DNA of 56,021 bases. Origin: an uncultured Spartobacteria bacterium (GTDB lineage Bacteria; Verrucomicrobiota; Verrucomicrobiia; Chthoniobacterales; Chthoniobacteraceae). A program made the position numbers and the translations under genes. This document shows, piece after piece, positions 51,849 through 56,021 of this stretch (positions within the stretch are counted from its first letter, which is position 1; every line of letters starts with the position of its first letter). The DNA lies in the NCBI GenBank assembly GCA_903919125.1, contig CAIXGS010000078.1:1-56021 (forward strand), written 5' to 3'. Below the pieces are notes generated by a model, which did not search any database, was not told the origin of the DNA, and worked only from the letters and a program-made list of their open reading frames with translations.

Positions 51849-52070
51849 TCAAGTATCCCACACCTTATCATTTTCGCTCATCTCGAGAACCGACTCCGTC
51901 AGAGCATTCGGAACTCCCAATTCGAGGGGAAACTCCTTTCGGATAGCGATTTGCCAGTAAAAGAGGCAGATCGCTTCTGTTGGAGTGCGGCCCAGAGCCG
52001 CTAAAATTCGTTCCGCGGCAACCTTAGTTTAGAGATCGATGCGCACGTCAGGGCCGGCGGATTGTACCAT
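51849..52070 (-). pseudogene. Relic RelB/DinJ-family antitoxin gene with a nonsense codon
   Basis: Reading the minus strand from the ATG at 52070 gives a 73-residue frame interrupted by TAA at codon 14 (52031-52029). Before the stop: VRIDL. After it: TKVAAERILAALGRTPTEAI, CLFYWQIAIRKEFPLELGVPN, which is the ribbon-helix-helix and dimer pattern of RelB/DinJ antitoxins (usual form: VRIDxETK, LGLTPSEAI, FYKQI, LPFE, PN). The TAA stands where the family has Glu (GAA). No RelE/YafQ-type toxin follows; the next gene on this strand is the GT9 gene at 51809. It is too short and too broken to appear as an ordinary gene. Confidence 0.8.
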
Positions 52071-52174
52071 TACCAAGACCACATCACACCCAACAGACGT
52101 TTTCAAAAAACTTGCCTGCTGCTTTCGCGTGCAATCTTTTGGTATCCGGAACAATCTGTGCACCATTAAAGTCC

Positions 52175-53218
52175 ATGCCTCGGTTTGTTAAAAAAAATCT
52201 CTGCATTCTCTTCAAATATCTCGGCGACGTGGCAGTGGCAGTGCCGGCTATGCGAGCGTTGAAGGAAAGCCGTCCCGAGGATGAATTGCACATTTTGGTC
52301 GCGGAAGAAGCCGTTCCGATTGTCCGACATTTACCATGGCTGACCCATGTTTGGGGCCTTCCGAGAAAGAGAGGCAGGGCGCAGTTGCGTAGCAGCCTTC
52401 CCCTTATTGCCGCGTTGCGGAGGGAGCGGTTTGCCTTGTCGGTGGATTTTGTCGGGAATGATCGGGGAGCAATTTTGAGTTTGATGATTGGTGCGCAGGA
52501 ACGGATTGGGCTAATCCCGAAACGGAGTTTTTGGGGCAGAAAACACTGCTACAATCGTCCGGTTTTAGAACAAACAATTCCCAGCGTGGATGTGCATGAA
52601 AGCGAGCGACACCTGAGGCTTCTTCAAGAATTTCACGTCGACCAGAATGCCAATTGCGCGTTGGAGGTGCATGCCGATGATACTCTTGCTCACGAGGCTA
52701 CGGGATTGTTGGAGCCCGGTGCGGTTATCGCGCACCTTTCGACTAGCCAGCCCAAAAAAGAGTGGCCGGTAGAGTATTGGCGGGCGCTTTATCTCAAGGC
52801 GCGTAGTGCAGGAGTGCGGATTGTTTTTGCGAGCGGTCCAAGTGAGCGGGAGCAGGCGCTTTTGGAAGCGCTTCGAGAGATTGAACCGGAGGCGCCGATG
52901 CTGGGGCGGGTTTCGAGTTTAGACTTGTATCTTGCGATTTTAGCTCGGGCCCGAGGGTTCATATCGGGAGACACCGGTCCACTGCATTTCGCCGCTGGGC
53001 TCGGCGTGCCGACGCTTTCACTGTTTGCGGCCACGGATGCGCGCCGCTGGGCACCGCTTGGTGAGAAGCATTGTTGTTTGACAGGCGGAGGTTGTCATTG
53101 CAGCGGTCACGCGCATATTTGCAGTCATGCCGAGCCGTGTATTCGAACCCTGAAAGTGGAGGCTGTTTGGACTGAGCTGCAACGTCTTCTACAAATTTCG
53201 GCGCAGAGGTCTCTATGA
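52175..53218 (+). CDS. GT9 family heptosyltransferase-like glycosyltransferase (second)
   Basis: A 347-residue protein when started at the ATG at 52175 (MPRFVKKNLCILFKYLGD). KYLGDVAVAVPAMRALKESRP is the N-terminal motif, FALSVDFVGNDRGAILSLMIGA follows, and the C-terminal half has AHLSTSQPKKEWPVEYW and ARGFISGDTGPLHFAAGLGVPTLSL with the GDTG donor loop (given in part). The end carries a Cys/His-rich run (CHCSGHAHICSHAEPC). It likely adds a heptose or similar sugar to lipid A-core. It overlaps the next gene by 4 bases (ATGA at 53215). Confidence 0.9.
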   Translation: MPRFVKKNLCILFKYLGDVAVAVPAMRALKESRPEDELHILVAEEAVPIVRHLPWLTHVWGLPRKRGRAQLRSSLPLIAALRRERFALSVDFVGNDRGAILSLMIGAQERIGLIPKRSFWGRKHCYNRPVLEQTIPSVDVHESERHLRLLQEFHVDQNANCALEVHADDTLAHEATGLLEPGAVIAHLSTSQPKKEWPVEYWRALYLKARSAGVRIVFASGPSEREQALLEALREIEPEAPMLGRVSSLDLYLAILARARGFISGDTGPLHFAAGLGVPTLSLFAATDARRWAPLGEKHCCLTGGGCHCSGHAHICSHAEPCIRTLKVEAVWTELQRLLQISAQRSL

Positions 53219-54021
53219 ACAAATTGCTTCCTATCAGTGTTTGCGTCGTTGCAAGGAATGAAGAAAACAACCTGCCTCGCTTATTGGAAAGCATCCATGG
53301 TTGGGTTGAGGAAATTGTTGTGGTTCTGAATAATACAACGGACTCAAGCGCCGAGGTTGCAGCCCGTTATGGGGCCAGAGTGGAGCACCGGCCCTGGATC
53401 GGATACCGCGATACGAAGAACGTTGCGCTTGGGTTGGCTTCCCAACCTTGGGTTTTGGCGTTGGACTCGGACGAGGAAGTATCGCTGGCACTCAAGGAGG
53501 AGATTCTGGGATTTTTTTCTCAAGAGCTGCACCTGCGGTATTCTGGCGCTCGGTTTCCAAGAAAAACTTGGTTTTTAGGGCGCTGGATGCGGCACGGCGA
53601 TTCGTATCCCGACCGGCAGTTGCGCTTGTTCAGACGAGGTGCCGGACGCTGGGGCGGGAGTCCGGAGCATGATAAGATCGAGCTTGAAGGGGATTGCAGG
53701 GAGATGCGGGCGGAGTTGCATCATTTTTCCAATCCGTCGATTGGGAGTTACGTCAGCAAGATCAACGTCTTCTCGGACTATTTTTTAAAGCGCCAACTAG
53801 AAAAGCGAGCGGTGTGGTCGGTGTCTGAAGCCGTCTTTCGTGCTTGGTGGCGATTTGTACGTGCTTATTTTGTGAGGCTTGGATTGCTGGATGGGTTTCC
53901 TGGTTTATTTATTGCCGCCAGCACTGCATACGCCACCTTCGTTCGTTACAGCCGATTGTATGAGCACCTTCACAACGATCCACCGCCCGTCCAAGCCACC
54001 CCTCGTGACATTAGTGGTTAA
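53215..54021 (+). CDS. GT2 family glycosyltransferase, WaaE/KdtX-like
   Basis: A 268-residue protein. ISVCVVARNEENNLPRLLES at the start, VVVLNNTTDSSAEVAARYGARV, the DXD motif D84-S-D86 in WVLALDSDEEVS, and the FPRKTWFLGRWMRHGDSYPDRQLRLFRRG block are the pattern of LPS core beta-1,4-glucosyltransferases of the WaaE/KdtX type. SEAVFRAWWRFVRAYFVRLGLLDG and FVRYSRLYEHL near the end form amphipathic membrane-facing helices usual in this group. With the two GT9 enzymes it points to lipid A-core assembly. It overlaps the next gene by 62 bases. Confidence 0.9.
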   Translation: MNKLLPISVCVVARNEENNLPRLLESIHGWVEEIVVVLNNTTDSSAEVAARYGARVEHRPWIGYRDTKNVALGLASQPWVLALDSDEEVSLALKEEILGFFSQELHLRYSGARFPRKTWFLGRWMRHGDSYPDRQLRLFRRGAGRWGGSPEHDKIELEGDCREMRAELHHFSNPSIGSYVSKINVFSDYFLKRQLEKRAVWSVSEAVFRAWWRFVRAYFVRLGLLDGFPGLFIAASTAYATFVRYSRLYEHLHNDPPPVQATPRDISG

Positions 54022-54784
54022 CACCTTCAATGCTCCAGATGCCCTCGAGAAGGTGCTTTCTGGAGTGAATGCTCAGTCTGCGGCACCATTGGAAGTTTTG
54101 GTGGCAGACGACGGGTCTGGGCCTGCAACCATCGAGCTTGTAGATGCTTGGAAAAGCCGTTTAAACTTCCCGCTGACGCACGTGTGGCAGACGCACGAAG
54201 GTTTTCGTCGCACTCATGTACTGAACCAGGCAATCCTCAAGGCGGCGGGCGACTATTTGGTTTTTCTCGATGGGGACTGTGTGCCGCATGCGGAGTTTGT
54301 GGCGGATCACGCGGCGCTCGCGGAACCGGGGCATTGGGTGCAGGCGCGGCGTTGTTTTGTGAAAGAGCGGCACGTGGCGGAGTTCAACTTAGCGAGGATC
54401 AGCGTCGCGGGTTGGGTGGCGAGACGGAGGATTGAGCAGGGGCTTAAGGCGTTTCGCACGCCGTGGCAAAGCGTTCGTTTCGACAAAGATTTGCGAGGCG
54501 TTATCGGGTGTAATCTTGGAATTTGGAAAGAGGATTTGGTTGCGGTGAACGGGTACGACGAAACGTTTACTGGCTGGGGGCGTGAAGACAGCGATCTTGC
54601 GGCACGGTTGTTTCACCTCGGACGAGGTCGCAAATTTGTGAGGGGGCGAGCGGTGGTGTTTCACCTCAACCACCCGGTGGCATCGCGAGCGCAGTTAGAG
54701 AGCAATCAGGCGCGTTTGGATGAAACGCTTGCAACGAAGCGTGTTCGGGCCGTGCGGGGACTTCACGAGCGGATGCCTGCATAG
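53960..54784 (+). CDS. GT2 family glycosyltransferase
   Basis: A 274-residue protein when started at the ATG at 53960, inside the end of the preceding gene; an in-frame start at 53879 is possible but would extend the overlap to 143 bases. VTLVVNTFNAPDALEKVL and VLVADDGSGPAT form the donor-binding half, the DXD motif is D104-G-D106 (YLVFLDGDCVPH), and GWGREDSDLAARLFHLG is the catalytic ED region. This form is typical of chondroitin/hyaluronan-like and LPS GT2 enzymes (galactosyltransferase C-terminal domain group). It ends the last glycan block. Confidence 0.9.
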   Translation: MSTFTTIHRPSKPPLVTLVVNTFNAPDALEKVLSGVNAQSAAPLEVLVADDGSGPATIELVDAWKSRLNFPLTHVWQTHEGFRRTHVLNQAILKAAGDYLVFLDGDCVPHAEFVADHAALAEPGHWVQARRCFVKERHVAEFNLARISVAGWVARRRIEQGLKAFRTPWQSVRFDKDLRGVIGCNLGIWKEDLVAVNGYDETFTGWGREDSDLAARLFHLGRGRKFVRGRAVVFHLNHPVASRAQLESNQARLDETLATKRVRAVRGLHERMPA

Positions 54785-55008
54785 GACCGACAGAAGAGGA
54801 ATCGAGAGGCAGATGCAAAGAGTCTTTATCAGGCGCAAAAGCCGAAGAAAGCGCAGGCGTTCATTTGAGAGTCGCTACGGAAGCGGAAAGCGACTGACAA
54901 CCTTTGCCTTGAGAGCGATCGAACTGGGGCGTTCCTAAAAACGCAGCAGAGAGTGAAGTAATCACCCAAAAAAGCCAAAGTTGCTCCTAACACGACAACG
55001 CCCCTACG

Positions 55009-55281
55009 TCAGCCCTCTAAGTGAGAGGCAAAGGCTTCCAGCGAGGAAGCCTTTAGCGAGTGAATGAGGAGGTTCCTCAGCTTGGCGAGGTTCTGTTCAT
55101 GCTGCACCTTCTCAAGCAAACCTTCCGGCACGCGTTCAAAGCGAACATTCAGGACATCGATAACCGAGCGTTGAGCCTCCGCAGCACAGCCCTCTTGCCT
55201 GCCTTTTTCCAAGCCTTTTTCCAAGCCTTTTTCGAGGCCTTCTTCCCTGCCTTCTTCGCGCCATTGTTCAGCAAGAGTCAT
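55009..55281 (-). CDS. Candidate intragenic RpnS-like product (internal start, same frame)
   Basis: The in-frame ATG at 55281 (residue 245, MTLAEQWREEG) is preceded on the minus strand by AAAGGA with 7 bases between it and the ATG, a better ribosome-binding site than most genes in this window have. It would make a 90-residue protein consisting of the EGxEKG repeat helix and the C-terminal domain. This matches in place and size the short antitoxin forms known from E. coli rpn genes. Use of the start is inferred, not shown. Confidence 0.5.
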   Translation of the reverse strand: MTLAEQWREEGREEGLEKGLEKGLEKGRQEGCAAEAQRSVIDVLNVRFERVPEGLLEKVQHEQNLAKLRNLLIHSLKASSLEAFASHLEG

Positions 55282-56013
55282 CGCTTTTTCCTTTAAATTT
55301 CTGTCGTGAAGACTGTTGAGCGTTTTGCGGAAGGCGTTTCTATCGATGTCCCTGTTACTGATGTAACGAAAAAGTCTCTCAACAGCGTTCTCGCTCGCGC
55401 TCAGTAGTAGAATCTCATCAAAAACCATCGCATGCAACAACTCTCCCAGAGCGTCGGCTCGTAAAGCGCGCATTGAAAGCACTCCCGCAGCCGAGCCACG
55501 CATCTCCGCATAACCAAGAGAGACCAGTTGGATGAGCTCAAAAGTAAAATCGGGAGTGTACACAGACGGCGCCCCTTGGCCAAACAAAGCGCCAAAACGG
55601 GGTTCGGTCCGCCACGCCTCGCTGCTTTGCGCAAGAACCACCGGAATGATGGGCGAGAGAAACGGCTTTTGTTTGGAGGCAACGACGTTGACACGTTGTC
55701 TCTCCCAAATTTTTACCATGTAACTCAGTAGACGAAGCGCCATCCATGGGTCTTCTCGACTTTGATGTTCGAAGAGAATGTAGATGAACGCCTCGCCAGA
55801 CTGAGAAGATATACTAAAAAGCAAATCACTTTCTGAGCCAATGAGTTCCGCATCAATGAAACTGCCCGCTTGTTGACGGAGCGTGCGCCAGTCCAGCGAA
55901 GCAACGAGATCTGTGGTGAGATAGTTTTGGAAAAAAGCAGTGGCGTTTTCGAGCTCGGAGAAAGTCGAACGAAACAGTTTGTCGTTGGGTTGATGGACGG
56001 GTTGGTCGGCCAT
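55009..56013 (-). CDS. Rpn-family PD-(D/E)XK nuclease (recombination-promoting nuclease/putative transposase)
   Basis: A 334-residue protein. PNDKLFRSTFSE at the N-terminus, then the nuclease core: FIDAELIGSESDLLFSI with D63 and IYILFEHQS with E82 and Q84, an E-x-Q form of the PD-(D/E)XK motif. RLLSYMVKIWE and PIIPVVLAQ continue the Rpn pattern. After the core comes a helical region with an EGxEKG tetrapeptide run (residues about 250-275) coded by 12-bp repeats, and a C-terminal 60-residue domain. In E. coli, rpn genes promote RecA-independent recombination and encode a full-length nuclease plus an inhibitory short product from an internal start. A strong internal start is visible here at 55281. 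Confidence 0.85.
   Translation of the reverse strand: MADQPVHQPNDKLFRSTFSELENATAFFQNYLTTDLVASLDWRTLRQQAGSFIDAELIGSESDLLFSISSQSGEAFIYILFEHQSREDPWMALRLLSYMVKIWERQRVNVVASKQKPFLSPIIPVVLAQSSEAWRTEPRFGALFGQGAPSVYTPDFTFELIQLVSLGYAEMRGSAAGVLSMRALRADALGELLHAMVFDEILLLSASENAVERLFRYISNRDIDRNAFRKTLNSLHDRNLKEKAMTLAEQWREEGREEGLEKGLEKGLEKGRQEGCAAEAQRSVIDVLNVRFERVPEGLLEKVQHEQNLAKLRNLLIHSLKASSLEAFASHLEG
55190..55261. repeat. 12-bp tandem repeats inside the rpn gene
   Basis: Six 12-base units, among them CCTTTTTCCAAG twice in a row (55202-55225), then CCTTTTTCGAGG and three more diverged units. They encode the EGxEKG-type repeats. Being in multiples of three, gains or losses would keep the frame. Confidence 0.85.
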
Positions 56014-56021
56014 GGCAGCGC

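Noticed and set aside
55190-55261. CRISPR-like array
   Set aside because: The units are 12 bases, contiguous, without spacers, and encode a protein repeat. No cas genes are present in the window.

Overview
The window looks like a chromosomal piece from a Verrucomicrobiota-like (PVC superphylum) bacterium. This is inferred, not proven. The clues are a secreted formylglycine-type sulfatase, a giant secreted protein joining an SGNH-like domain, a dehydrogenase-type beta-propeller, HEAT repeats and a copper domain, a DUF4091/GH123-type secreted protein, many large secreted fusion proteins, and a GC-rich core broken by more A+T-rich accessory stretches.

Layout. 1-1.6 kb: the 3' part of a REP-associated (Y1-type) transposase, then an antitoxin whose PIN toxin partner is dead (two in-frame stops and a lost acidic residue). 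1.7-11.5 kb: a flavinylated NosR-like membrane electron-transfer protein fused to its own ApbE flavin transferase, a sulfatase with a clear terminator, a secreted hydrolase-propeller fusion, dTDP-glucose 4,6-dehydratase, an alkaline-phosphatase-fold protein that has lost most of its metal ligands, a small conserved protein and ribosomal protein bL28. 11.6-24.8 kb: a serine hydrolase, tRNA-Tyr, guaA, the giant copper-domain protein, a GH123/DUF4091 protein, cvfB and rapA. 24.9-31.4 kb: a 1320-residue protein with three glycosyltransferase modules, YjdM, and a surface-type ASH/Ig-like protein.

31.4-37.3 kb is a decay and rearrangement zone. It holds a 349-bp segmental duplication of a DinB-like gene, a phage-type polyvalent kinase gene split at an A7 run, a small DUF2805 gene, a 5'-truncated GT2 gene and a DUF268 methyltransferase gene, the last two each carrying an in-frame TAA. 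Copies of a short motif (AGTGTCTGTCCCC) lie at several of the breakpoints.

34.9-54.8 kb is a surface-glycan island in three blocks. The plus block (37.4-45.3 kb) has GT-A enzymes, asparagine synthetase, a FkbM methyltransferase, a fucosyltransferase-methyltransferase fusion and a DUF268 protein, many with ATGA overlaps. The minus block (51.8-45.4 kb) has a GT9 heptosyltransferase-like enzyme, GT2, GT61-like, GT4, FkbM and a second GT61-like gene. The last plus block (52.2-54.8 kb) has GT9, a WaaE-like GT2 and another GT2. Together they most likely build and decorate an LPS core/O-glycan or exopolysaccharide. A relic RelB/DinJ antitoxin lies between the two divergent GT9 genes. The window closes with an Rpn-family nuclease gene that carries 12-bp tandem repeats and a good candidate internal start for an intragenic antitoxin.
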